Source: Legionellales bacterium (GTDB lineage Bacteria > Pseudomonadota > Gammaproteobacteria > JAHCLG01). From it: a stretch of 34,771 bases of DNA. This document shows, piece by piece, positions 1 through 7,498 of this stretch. Numbering within the stretch: position 1 is the stretch's first letter; each line of letters begins with the position of its first letter. The notes beneath the pieces are model-generated. The model made no database searches, was not told where the DNA came from, and was given only the letters and a program-made list of their open reading frames with translations. The DNA is taken from NCBI GenBank assembly GCA_026125385.1, contig JAHCLG010000028.1, positions 1 to 34,771 of the forward strand, in the 5' to 3' direction. A program made the position numbers and the translations under genes.

Positions 1-47
1 TGCGCTCCGTTCCAGGCTACCTTACGCTGCGCTTCGTTCCAGGCTAC
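1..47. repeat. Two tandem units of a 23-bp interspersed repeat at the 3' end of the threonine aldolase gene
   Basis: Positions 1-20 and 25-47 are units with core GCGCTCCGTTCCAGGCTAC (the second has one change). The first unit may continue beyond the window edge. The same unit recurs at 1075-1239. The second unit lies inside the 3' end of the minus-strand ltaE gene: it encodes the final residues SLERSAA, followed by a TAA stop at 22-24. Confidence 0.85.
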
Positions 48-1056
48 AGATGAATTGATCCACTTCCGCTTTGGTGGTGCTGAATGAACATACTAGGCGG
101 ATGATAGCTTGATGAGGATCAACAGCGTAACACACATATTGCTGCTGTAATTTTTCGTATAAAATTTTCGGCATTTTTGCAAATACCATATTCGCTTCCA
201 CGGCAAAGGCAGGGCTTATCGCACACCGCGTTAATAATTGATCCGCGAGATAGTGTGCCATGCCATTGGCGTGTGCCGCATTGGTCAACCAGCGATTTTC
301 CTGCAATAAAGCGTGAAATTGTGCGCTTAAAAATCGCATTTTAGAGAGTAATTGTAAATGTTGCTTTTGAATAAAGGCAAATTCCTGCGCTAATTCTGCA
401 TTTAAAAAAATTAAGGCATCTGCTGCCAATAAACCATTTTTAGTGCCACCAAAGGTAAATGCATCAATCTTCAAATCGCTAATCATTTCTTTTAACGAAC
501 AGTTTAGATAAGCGCAGGCATTGGCTAGACGTGCGCCATCGAGATAGACGTAGCAATGATGTTGATGGGCAAGATTTACGATTTCGCGAATTTCAGCTAA
601 GGAATAAACTAAACCGTATTCTGTAGCTTGAGTAATGGCGATTACTTTGGGTAAATTACTATGCGGAAATTCTAAATGCTCTAATGTAGAGGCAATTAAT
701 GCAGGTGTTAATTTATGATCATGAGAATAAACCGGATAAATTTTAGCGCCGACTAATTTTTCAATGGATCCACATTCATGATGATTAATATGAGCTTTAT
801 CATCACAAATAATGGCATGATGTGATTTCATCATTGCTATCATTGCCAATGTATTTGTGGCAGTGCCATTGGTTAATAAAAAGGTCTGTGCAGGTTGACC
901 TAATAATGCTTGTATCTGGTCACTCACGGATTGGGTGAGTTCATCCTCACCGTAACTTGCCGCATAACCATGATTAATGTTTTGCAGAGCAGTTAACACG
1001 TGCGGATCGATTGCGGCGGTATTGTCGCTTGCAAAGGCGTAAGAAGGTGTTGACAT
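22..1056 (-). CDS. ltaE: Low-specificity L-threonine aldolase-type PLP enzyme
   Basis: The 344-residue protein belongs to the threonine aldolase / aromatic beta-eliminating lyase fold-type I PLP family, which cleaves L-threonine or allo-threonine to glycine and acetaldehyde in the cytoplasm. Visible signatures are the N-terminal FASDNTAA segment, the PLP-binding DGARLANA around residues 173-180, and the Schiff-base lysine in FGGTKNG (about K206). The ATG at 1056 is preceded by a good ribosome binding site, AAGGAG, at 1062-1067. The gene follows purB on the same strand but is separated from it by a strong palindromic repeat cluster, so co-transcription is uncertain. The last seven residues, SLERSAA, and the stop are encoded by an interspersed repeat, so the native C-terminus seems to have been replaced or extended. 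Substrate specificity cannot be read from the sequence. Confidence 0.9.
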   Translation of the reverse strand: MSTPSYAFASDNTAAIDPHVLTALQNINHGYAASYGEDELTQSVSDQIQALLGQPAQTFLLTNGTATNTLAMIAMMKSHHAIICDDKAHINHHECGSIEKLVGAKIYPVYSHDHKLTPALIASTLEHLEFPHSNLPKVIAITQATEYGLVYSLAEIREIVNLAHQHHCYVYLDGARLANACAYLNCSLKEMISDLKIDAFTFGGTKNGLLAADALIFLNAELAQEFAFIQKQHLQLLSKMRFLSAQFHALLQENRWLTNAAHANGMAHYLADQLLTRCAISPAFAVEANMVFAKMPKILYEKLQQQYVCYAVDPHQAIIRLVCSFSTTKAEVDQFICSLERSAA

Positions 1057-1074
1057 GAGATCTCCTTGATTGAT

Positions 1075-1239
1075 GTGGACTGGAACGGAGCGAAGCGAAG
1101 CCGTAGCCTGGAACGAAGCGCAGCGGAGATCCAGGATCGAAGTTTTAAAATTTCACCGATCCTGGATCTACGCTGCGCTCCGTTCCAGGCTACGGCTGCG
1201 CTCCGTTCCAGGCTACGGTTGTGCTCCAATCCAGGCTAC
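1075..1239. repeat. Cluster of five 23-bp repeat units between purB and ltaE
   Basis: Two units lie in one orientation (1075-1101 degenerate, 1102-1124) and three in the other (1171-1193, 1194-1216, 1217-1239 degenerate). The shared core reads GTAGCCTGGAACGRAGCGCAGCG. The last unit overlaps the end of purB: its TAG is the purB stop codon. Short open frames crossing the cluster, all with SLERSAA-like peptides, are repeat translation rather than genes. The design, with CCTGG/CCAGG ends around an AGCGxAGCG core, resembles short interspersed repeats I recall from other proteobacteria; that comparison is from memory. Confidence 0.9.
1101..1195. repeat. Long near-perfect palindrome formed by the repeat cluster
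   Basis: The arms 1101-1139 and 1157-1195 are 39 nt each, pair at 37 of 39 positions by eye, and enclose a 17-nt AT-rich loop. The inner 13 bp (AGATCCAGGATCG at 1127-1139, its complement at 1157-1169) are perfect. Transcribed from purB toward ltaE this would fold into a very stable hairpin that could stop transcription or protect the upstream mRNA. No clear T-run follows it, so a simple intrinsic terminator is not the obvious reading. Confidence 0.85.
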
Positions 1240-2600
1240 TTTGCGCTACTTGCTAATTCGGTGGCAAAGCCTAAATAGGTGTGCGGTGTTAGTTTTTTTA
1301 ATGCGGTTTTGGCATCTTCTGGGATGGCAAGTTGATCGATAAACGCTAAAATCATGGATTGAGTTAATGCTTGGCCGCGGCTAAATTTTTTTAATTGCTC
1401 GTATGGTTCTGGGCATTGATAGCGACGCATCACCGTTTGAATGGCTTCAGTTAAAATTTCCCAGTGTTGATTTAAATCCTGGTGAATTACCGTTTCATTA
1501 ATGACAATTTTACTTAAGCCTTTTTCCAAACTTTGATAGGCTAATAAAGAATGCGCCAAACTCACACCACAATTACGCAACAAAGTTGAATCGACTAAAT
1601 CGCGTTGCCACCGTGAGGTCATTAATTGATTACTTAAAAAATTCATAATGCTATTCGCTAGGCGCAAATTTCCTTCAGCATTTTCAAAATCGATTGGATT
1701 TACTTTATGCGGCATGGTGGATGATCCCACTTCACTGCGGATTATTTTTTGTTGAAAATAATTTAATGAAATATAGCCCCACAAGTCGCGCGCGCAATCA
1801 ATCAGTATTGAATTAATCCGCATAATCGGAGAAAAATATTCTGCAATCCAATCGTGAGGTTCAATTTGTGTGGTGTAGGTTTGAGGTTCAAGACCTAATG
1901 ACATAATAAAATGTTTACTAAACTCTGGCCAATTAATTTCAGGATAAGCAATGCGATGCGCATTAAAATTGCCTACAGCCCCATTCAATTTACCATAAAT
2001 TTTTTGTTGTGAAAAAATAGGCAATTGTTGCTGTAACCGCGCAACAAAATTAGCAAACTCTTTTCCCACCGTTGTTGGTGTAGCAGGTTGGCCATGGGTG
2101 CGAGATAACAGGGGAATAGCCGCATAAGTGTGAGCAAGCTCAAGCAGGGAATAAGTTAAACGATTGAGTGCTGCCACTAAAATTTCACGGGTTTGTTGAA
2201 GCATTAAGGCATAAGCGAGATTGTTAATATCTTCAGACGTGCAAGCAAAGTGAATGAATTCGGCAAACGGAATTAATTCTGGATACGCCTGAAATTTATC
2301 CTTAATAAAATATTCTATGGCTTTCACATCGTGATTGGTGGTGGCCTCAAACGCTTTAATTTTTAGCGCATCGTCTAAAGAAAAATGACGATAAATATCA
2401 CGTAATTGTTCTTGCAGCGTCGAATTAAATACTGGAATTTCTGGAATATCCGTAGATAAACTTAACGTTAAGAACCATTCGATTTCCACCTGAACACGAA
2501 AACGCATTAAACCAAATTCACTGACTAAAGGCTGTAACGCCGTTAATTGTGTTTGATAGCGCCCATCCAGTGGTGATATTGCCATGAGAGCTGAGTGCAT
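1236..2600 (-). CDS. purB: Adenylosuccinate lyase
   Basis: The protein (454 residues, normal for the gammaproteobacterial PurB type) catalyses two steps of purine synthesis: release of fumarate from SAICAR and from adenylosuccinate. The N-terminus MAISPLDGRYQ matches the family start, THGQPATP lies near residue 168, and the fumarate-lyase signature GSSTMPHKVNP lies near residues 292-302. The start at 2600 is 3 bp after the phhB stop, so the gene is probably co-transcribed and translationally coupled with phhB. The TAG stop is provided by the first bases of a 23-bp interspersed repeat immediately downstream, so the element abuts the coding region exactly. Confidence 0.97.
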   Translation of the reverse strand: MHSALMAISPLDGRYQTQLTALQPLVSEFGLMRFRVQVEIEWFLTLSLSTDIPEIPVFNSTLQEQLRDIYRHFSLDDALKIKAFEATTNHDVKAIEYFIKDKFQAYPELIPFAEFIHFACTSEDINNLAYALMLQQTREILVAALNRLTYSLLELAHTYAAIPLLSRTHGQPATPTTVGKEFANFVARLQQQLPIFSQQKIYGKLNGAVGNFNAHRIAYPEINWPEFSKHFIMSLGLEPQTYTTQIEPHDWIAEYFSPIMRINSILIDCARDLWGYISLNYFQQKIIRSEVGSSTMPHKVNPIDFENAEGNLRLANSIMNFLSNQLMTSRWQRDLVDSTLLRNCGVSLAHSLLAYQSLEKGLSKIVINETVIHQDLNQHWEILTEAIQTVMRRYQCPEPYEQLKKFSRGQALTQSMILAFIDQLAIPEDAKTALKKLTPHTYLGFATELASSAK

Positions 2601-2603
2601 GAG

Positions 2604-2954
2604 CTATCCTTTTTTACCGTCTGCAAAAATTTGATCGACTTTTGCTGCGCAAATAAAATCGTTTTCGGTTAAGCCACTGACGGCATGGGTTGAATAGCGA
2701 ACTAAACAATGATTAAACCCAACTTCCAAATCAGGATGATGATTTTCGCGATGCGCCATCCAGGCAATGGCATTGACAAACGCAATGGTTTGATAATAAT
2801 TTTTAAAATGAAAATTACGAATAATTTCTTTATTTTCATCTCGCACATCCCACCCGTTTAAATCAAGGAGTTTATTTTTTACGGCGTCGGCTTTTAAAGG
2901 GGGGATGCCTCCTTCGCAGGGCACGCAATGTTTGACAGTTAATTCTTCACTCAT
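2604..2954 (-). CDS. phhB: Pterin-4a-carbinolamine dehydratase
   Basis: This 116-residue protein belongs to the PCD/DCoH family, which dehydrates 4a-hydroxytetrahydropterin so that the cofactor of phenylalanine hydroxylase can be recycled. The family motif is visible as ENHHPDLEV, followed by a Tyr, a His (STHAVSGLT) and an Asp. The start at 2954 (MSEELTVKHC) is chosen because it fits the family length; a longer reading frame to 3002 would run deep into phhA. The start overlaps the phhA stop by 8 bp, which implies translational coupling and a shared pathway. Confidence 0.95.
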   Translation of the reverse strand: MSEELTVKHCVPCEGGIPPLKADAVKNKLLDLNGWDVRDENKEIIRNFHFKNYYQTIAFVNAIAWMAHRENHHPDLEVGFNHCLVRYSTHAVSGLTENDFICAAKVDQIFADGKKG

Positions 2955-3750
2955 GATCAGTTTTCTCCGGTGCAAATAACGGTGGAAATTCACCCAGTTC
3001 ACGGGCTTGATTAATTAATGCGAATAGATCCACATCTAAGGCATCGTACAACTGTTGATAGCTATCGATGACATAATAAAGTGGTTGCAATATATCAATG
3101 CGGAAAGGGGTACGCAAGGCGTCTAAAAAATTAAACGGCAGGCGTTGCGGAATATCGCTCTCTAAAGCGTATAAGGTTTCTGAGTAAGACGATAAAATTC
3201 CTCCGCCATAACAGCGAATGCCATCTTTGGTGTGGACCAAACCGAATTCAACCGTAAACCAATATAAACGGGCAAGTCGATATTGATCTTGCGCGCTGGC
3301 TTTTTGCCCAATTTCACCATATTTTTGCATAAAATTAGCGTAAATTGGCTCGGTTAACATCGGACAGTGACCGTAGTATTCATGAAAAATATCCGGTTCT
3401 TGCAAATAATCTAATTCTTCGCGTGAGCGAATAAAGCTGGCGGCGGGGAAACGACGTTCGGATAATAATTTAAAAAAACGGTCGTAAGAAATGAGGGCAG
3501 GTACCGGTTCAACCGCCCAACCTGTGGCTTTGGTGAGTGCCGTTGAGATGACGTGAGGTTGAGGAATTTCATCGTGACTCATGTTTAAAACGTCTAAACC
3601 GTGCAAATATTCTTTGCAGGCACGTTCAGTAATAATTTTATTTTGCCGCACAATTAAATCGTGCCACACTTCATGTTCACTATCAGTGTAAGGAATATAT
3701 CCGTGACTATCTGCCATTTTCGCCGTATATTTTGACGTTTTAGACCCCAT
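2947..3750 (-). CDS. phhA: Phenylalanine-4-hydroxylase
   Basis: This 267-residue monomeric bacterial-type aromatic amino acid hydroxylase converts phenylalanine to tyrosine using tetrahydropterin, O2 and non-haem iron. The iron ligands are visible: His123 and His128 in FHEYYGHCPML, and Glu168 in YWFTVEFGL. The ATG at 3750 is preferred over an upstream in-frame TTG at 3759 because the ribosome binding site AAGGAG (3761-3766) is 10 nt from the ATG but only 1 nt from the TTG. The gene starts 20 bp after the hisC-like gene and overlaps phhB, so the three form one operon. As in the Pseudomonas phh operon, an aminotransferase is linked to phhA-phhB, but here the family is different. Confidence 0.96.
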   Translation of the reverse strand: MGSKTSKYTAKMADSHGYIPYTDSEHEVWHDLIVRQNKIITERACKEYLHGLDVLNMSHDEIPQPHVISTALTKATGWAVEPVPALISYDRFFKLLSERRFPAASFIRSREELDYLQEPDIFHEYYGHCPMLTEPIYANFMQKYGEIGQKASAQDQYRLARLYWFTVEFGLVHTKDGIRCYGGGILSSYSETLYALESDIPQRLPFNFLDALRTPFRIDILQPLYYVIDSYQQLYDALDVDLFALINQARELGEFPPLFAPEKTDHE

Positions 3751-3770
3751 AACTCGCAAGCTCCTTATCG

Positions 3771-4883
3771 TTACACACGTGATGTTTTTATGATTTGACT
3801 GAGTTCGTTGAGTAATCGTTCATTTTGTTCAGGTGTACCAATGCTCACCCGCAAATGACGAGGCATGTTATACGGAGTTAATGGTCGCACAATAATGCCG
3901 CGCTTGAGTAAACTTTGAAAGATAATCTCGGCATTCTCAGCAAATTCTATGGTCACAAAATTTGCCACACTCGGAATATAGTTGAGTCCTAATTGAGTGA
4001 GAGTCTGCGTCACGCGCTGATATTCTTGCAGATTTAAGGCCACCACCTGTTGTACGTGATGCTGATCACTCAGCGCAGCAATGGCAGCGGCTTCGGCCGG
4101 TGCATTGATATTAAAGGGTAAACGAATGCGATTAAAAATATCGGCAATATCAGGATGGCTAATGCCATAGCCAATGCGAAGTCCTGCTAAGCCATAAGCT
4201 TTCGAAAATGTTCGCAAAATAATTAAATTATCGTACTGTTGTTGGAGAGCAATTGTGCGTGGATATGTGGGTTGATTCACATATTCAAAATAGGCTTCAT
4301 CGACGACGACTAAAATATCACTCGGCACACTTTCTAATAACGTTGTTAATTCTTCCTCAGTGTTCCATGTGCCAGTCGGATTATTCGGATTAGCAATGAA
4401 AATCACTTTCGTGCGTGGCGTTATGGCCAACGCCATTGCCTTAAGATCATGACCAAAGGCTTGGCTTTTAACCATAATCGGCTGGGTTTGAAAACCACGA
4501 CCAATGATCGAATACATGCCAAACCCAAATTCTGCAACGATAATATCGGTATCCGGTCCTGTAAAGGCTTGTAAAATTAACGCAATAATATTATCGGACG
4601 CGGAGCCTAAAGTAATTTGTGCGGGTTTAATCGCAAGATGTTGACTTAAGGCTTGTTTTAACGCATAGCCACTGCCATCGGGATAAAGTTGTACGGTTTT
4701 CAAGGCGGCAGTTGCGGCGGCAATCGCCAATGGACTTGGACCCAAAGGATTTTCGTTGCTGGCAAGTTTGATAATATCGCTTAAGCCTAATTCACGTTGT
4801 AATTCGCTGATGGGTTTGCCGGGTACGTAAGGTTTTAATTGGCGAATGCTTGGATGCGCTAATTGAAAAAAGTCTGTCACCAT
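3771..4883 (-). CDS. hisC: Histidinol-phosphate aminotransferase family protein (HisC-like, possibly aromatic aminotransferase)
   Basis: The 370-residue fold-type I aminotransferase has the HisC hallmarks SNENPLGPSP near residue 42, NPNNPTGT near 165, VVDEAYFE near 193, and the PLP lysine in RTFSKAYGLAGLRIGYG (about K228). The start MVTDFFQLAHPSIRQ at 4883 is chosen from family length and a GGAG just upstream; the frame remains open to 4991 but that part overlaps the likely promoter. It lies directly upstream of phhA-phhB with no other his gene nearby. The natural substrate may therefore be an aromatic 2-oxo acid or phenylalanine/tyrosine rather than histidinol phosphate. This is inference: HisC and aromatic aminotransferases of this subfamily cannot be separated by eye. 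Confidence 0.88.
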   Translation of the reverse strand: MVTDFFQLAHPSIRQLKPYVPGKPISELQRELGLSDIIKLASNENPLGPSPLAIAAATAALKTVQLYPDGSGYALKQALSQHLAIKPAQITLGSASDNIIALILQAFTGPDTDIIVAEFGFGMYSIIGRGFQTQPIMVKSQAFGHDLKAMALAITPRTKVIFIANPNNPTGTWNTEEELTTLLESVPSDILVVVDEAYFEYVNQPTYPRTIALQQQYDNLIILRTFSKAYGLAGLRIGYGISHPDIADIFNRIRLPFNINAPAEAAAIAALSDQHHVQQVVALNLQEYQRVTQTLTQLGLNYIPSVANFVTIEFAENAEIIFQSLLKRGIIVRPLTPYNMPRHLRVSIGTPEQNERLLNELSQIIKTSRV

Positions 4884-4910
4884 AGTCTCCAGGTTAACAA
4901 AATTGCGCCA

Positions 4911-4940
4911 AGTATACCTAGATTTTTTTGTTAGGGTAAA
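4911..4940 (-). promoter_or_regulatory. Candidate sigma70 promoter of the hisC-phhA-phhB-purB operon
   Basis: On the minus strand a TTTACC -35 (4935-4940) and a TATACT -10 (4911-4916) are 18 bp apart, about 28 bp upstream of the hisC ATG. The gap between hisC and the next gene (4884-5198) otherwise holds only the 159-bp element. Confidence 0.4.
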
Positions 4941-5009
4941 GCAGATTGCATTTTCGCACTGCATCATTGCAAAGGCTTGCAACTTCTGCATAAGCTTGTT
5001 TTAATCGTG

Positions 5010-5168
5010 CAGGAGTTTCGCACTTTCAGTGCGCTACTCCTTCCTGGATTGATTTCGCCTGTGCAAGCAAAGCTTGCACGGACGGCGATTTAAGGGGAGA
5101 ATCCCGTTTCTCCCTTTAAAAATCTCCATCGGGATAAGTGGGAGTTTCGCACCAGTGCGAAACTCCTG
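5010..5168. mobile_element. 159-bp MITE/REPIN-like inverted-repeat element, copy A
   Basis: The element starts CAGGAGTTTCGCAC (5010-5023) and ends with its exact complement (5155-5168). It is flanked by a 5-bp direct repeat TCGTG (5005-5009 and 5169-5173), which resembles a target-site duplication. Each end folds on itself: 5141-5152 pairs perfectly with 5155-5166, and 5012-5023 pairs with 5029-5040 with two mismatches. A central hairpin of 8-bp arms lies at 5061-5079. A copy of identical length, about nine differences by eye, lies in opposite orientation at 34481-34639. It has no coding capacity, so a non-autonomous element is the likely explanation. It sits 30 bp upstream of the KASIII gene and may affect its transcript. 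Confidence 0.8.
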
Positions 5169-5198
5169 TCGTGGTTTTTAAACGAGGGACTCAATGCT

Positions 5199-6323
5199 GT
5201 GACTCAATGTGTAATCAGTGGTACGGGGTTATATACCCCAGAAAATAAAATCAGCAACGAAGAATTAGTGACGGCTTTTAATCACTATGTAAAATTATTC
5301 AATACCGAACATCAAGCTCAAATCGAACGAGGCGAAATCATGGCGCTGCAAGAATCCAGCGCGGAATTTATTGTTAAAGCCTCGGGGATCCACAGTCGGT
5401 ATGTGATCGATAAAACTGGCATTCTTGATCCTCATATCATGCGTCCCACCATTCCTGAGCGCAGCGATGAAGAAAATTCAGTGCAGTGCGAAATGGCATT
5501 GCGAGCTGCCGAAGGTGCCTTGATTAGCGCCAGAAAACACGCGCAAGATATCGATGCCGTGATTGTGGCATGTTCTAATCTGCAGCGCCCGTATCCAGCC
5601 ATGGCAATTGAAATTCAACACGCATTGGGCATAGAAGGATTTGCTTTCGATATGAATGTGGCGTGCTCCTCTGCCACATTTGGTTTGCAAGCAGCCGTGG
5701 ATATGCTGAAAAGTGGTAGCGCTAATTGTGTATTAATGGTGAATCCAGAAATTTGTTCGGGGCATTTAAATTTTCGCGATCGCGATAGTCATTTTATTTT
5801 TGGTGATGCTTGCACGGCAGTCATCATTGAACGCGCAGAAAATTGTACGCATGATCACGGCTTTGAAATAATCAGTACCCGATTAAAAACGCAATTTTCT
5901 AATAATATTCGTAATAATGGTGGATTTTTAAATCGTGCCGCGCCCGAACATCGTGATGATATGAATAAATTATTTTATCAGCAAGGTCGTAAAGTTTTTA
6001 AAGAAGTTGTTCCTCTGGTCGTGGAAGTCATTCGCCAGCACATCGATGAAAATTATTTAGCGGTGAGTGATATTAAACGTTTTTGGCTACATCAAGCCAA
6101 TGCCAACATGAATCAATTAATCGCGGAACGTCTTTTAGGAAATGCGGTGCAAGCATCACAGTTACCGTTAATTTTAGATACCTATGCCAATACCAGTTCC
6201 GCTGGATCAATCATTGCTTTCCACATGTTTAATGCCGATCTGCAAGCAGGTGATTTGGGTGTGATTTGCTCTTTTGGTGCAGGCTATTCGATTGGCAGTG
6301 TCCTAGTGCGCAAAAGGGGGTGA
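5199..6323 (+). CDS. Beta-ketoacyl-ACP synthase III-like protein (PA3286 type)
   Basis: This 374-residue thiolase-fold enzyme carries the KASIII Cys-His-Asn triad: Cys156 in MNVACSSATFG, His298 in WLHQANANMN, and Asn331 in YANTSSAGS. It is about 50 residues longer than the fabH product also present here. The long N-terminal insert, GHLNFRDRDSHFIFGD and the ending CSFGAGYSIGSVL match, from memory, Pseudomonas aeruginosa PA3286, described as condensing medium-chain acyl-CoA with malonyl-ACP to shunt beta-oxidation products into fatty acid synthesis. The start is a GTG at 5199 behind GAGGG; an ATG at 5194 is out of frame and stops at once. The pilV gene begins 4 bp after its stop. The chain-length role in this organism is inferred. 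Confidence 0.88.
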   Translation: MTQCVISGTGLYTPENKISNEELVTAFNHYVKLFNTEHQAQIERGEIMALQESSAEFIVKASGIHSRYVIDKTGILDPHIMRPTIPERSDEENSVQCEMALRAAEGALISARKHAQDIDAVIVACSNLQRPYPAMAIEIQHALGIEGFAFDMNVACSSATFGLQAAVDMLKSGSANCVLMVNPEICSGHLNFRDRDSHFIFGDACTAVIIERAENCTHDHGFEIISTRLKTQFSNNIRNNGGFLNRAAPEHRDDMNKLFYQQGRKVFKEVVPLVVEVIRQHIDENYLAVSDIKRFWLHQANANMNQLIAERLLGNAVQASQLPLILDTYANTSSAGSIIAFHMFNADLQAGDLGVICSFGAGYSIGSVLVRKRG

Positions 6324-6327
6324 TGCT

Positions 6328-6648
6328 GTGTTGCGCGCACACGGTTTTAGTTTATTAGAATTTTTAGCGGCACTGGTTATTTTTAGCGTGGGTATTTTGG
6401 GCAGTCTTGCTTGGCAAGTGCGCGCCTTAAATTTGACGGAAAGCGCTTATTATACCGATCAAAGTTTAATTATTTTACAAGGTGCGAGTGTTATTCCGTA
6501 CGAAGATTCTGAATTTCAAGCAATGTGGCAGCAGCAAATTAATTTACCACAGGGGCGCAGTAAACTTGATCATCACCAAGCGAGGGTGATGTGGCAGGAG
6601 CGTCATCATGGCGATCAAGAGGTGCAATTTATTCCAGTCTGGGAATGA
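6328..6648 (+). CDS. pilV: Type IV pilus minor pilin, PilV-like
   Basis: This 106-residue prepilin has a very short leader (MLRAH) followed by the class III signal G^FSLLEFL and a hydrophobic alpha1-N helix. PilD would cleave before the Phe and N-methylate it. The glutamate at +5 is present. It is shorter than the usual PilV (roughly 160-180 residues), so the globular domain is reduced. The GTG start at 6328 has a strong AGGGGGTGA upstream. It overlaps pilW by 41 bp, and its position first in a V-W-X order supports the call. PilV/FimT/GspI family membership cannot be fully distinguished by eye. Confidence 0.75.
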   Translation: MLRAHGFSLLEFLAALVIFSVGILGSLAWQVRALNLTESAYYTDQSLIILQGASVIPYEDSEFQAMWQQQINLPQGRSKLDHHQARVMWQERHHGDQEVQFIPVWE

Positions 6649-7498
6649 GCATGGTGTGAGTTTAATTGAACTGATGCTGAGCATGGGATTAAGTTTACTC
6701 TTAATTCTTGCAGCAATAGTCATTTATCAGCAACTGCAACAAGTCGAAGCATTACAATCCGCATTGTCGCTTATCGATCATAATGGACGACTTACCTTGG
6801 AAACCTTGCGTACGGCCATTTATTCGAGCGGTTTTAGCGGTTGTCGTTTTCATCCTTTAACCTATGATAATCACGATAGTTTAAATCGTGATACGATGTT
6901 AACTCTCAATCCGAATCCCCCGTACGATATTATTATCCGCGCAATGGATCCCGAAGCGACGGTAGTAACCTTGGGCGAAAAAAATGAAATTATCACCACC
7001 AGTGAATTTAATTATAAAAAAGACAGCCTAATTGTGATTAGTGATTGCGAGCATGCCGAAGTCGTGAAAATTAATTTCAAGCAACAACGCCAACATCAAC
7101 AAATTTTATACGTTGAGCCTGAATTAATGCATCACTATGATAATACCGCTTTAGTGGGAAATTTTCTCACGCTTCATTATTTTATTCAGCCCGATCCGAC
7201 CGATCACAATACCTCCACGCTGTATGAAAAAATCAATGATGCAGCACCTCAAGCGTTATTAGCGCCGGTGGATGGATTCTATGTTCGTGCTCAAACGGAA
7301 GGCGTGTTTCATGATCTCAATTATATTATTAGCCATCATTTGCAATCTCAAATTAAAGCACTGGCAATTTCGGTGCTGTTATCGTCTACCCAAAAAGTTC
7401 ATGCCGTAGCACAGGATTTTTATTATCGAGAGTGGCATTTTCACGATCGCTATTTACATCGTGTATGGTCGACATTAGTGAGATTAAGAAACGCATGA
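6608..7498 (+). CDS. pilW: Type IV pilus minor pilin, PilW-like
   Basis: This 296-residue prepilin has a basic leader of about 16 residues, then G^VSLIELMLSMGLSLLLIL with the Glu at +5 that is needed for pilus incorporation. The size and large globular domain suit PilW. The family is thought to form part of the priming complex at the pilus tip together with PilV, PilX and PilY1. The ATG at 6608 is inside pilV but has CAGGAG seven bases upstream, so the overlap looks genuine and no frameshift need be assumed. The stop overlaps the pilX start (ATGA). Confidence 0.82.
   Translation: MAIKRCNLFQSGNEHGVSLIELMLSMGLSLLLILAAIVIYQQLQQVEALQSALSLIDHNGRLTLETLRTAIYSSGFSGCRFHPLTYDNHDSLNRDTMLTLNPNPPYDIIIRAMDPEATVVTLGEKNEIITTSEFNYKKDSLIVISDCEHAEVVKINFKQQRQHQQILYVEPELMHHYDNTALVGNFLTLHYFIQPDPTDHNTSTLYEKINDAAPQALLAPVDGFYVRAQTEGVFHDLNYIISHHLQSQIKALAISVLLSSTQKVHAVAQDFYYREWHFHDRYLHRVWSTLVRLRNA

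Noticed and set aside
1075..1239. Possible CRISPR array.
   Set aside because: Units are adjacent or inverted, not separated by unique spacers of constant length, and no cas gene is near.
993..1342. Several overlapping small frames on both strands with SLERSAA-like peptides.
   Set aside because: They are translations of the palindromic 23-bp repeats, overlap purB or ltaE, and have no ribosome binding sites or family features.
5010..5168. Reading the 159-bp element as just a terminator.
   Set aside because: It is repeated at equal length 29 kb away in inverted orientation, has terminal inverted repeats and flanking direct repeats, and no upstream gene on either strand ends near copy A.
6608..6648. 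Frameshift joining pilV and pilW.
   Set aside because: Each has its own prepilin signal and pilW has a good ribosome binding site inside pilV, so they are two overlapping genes.
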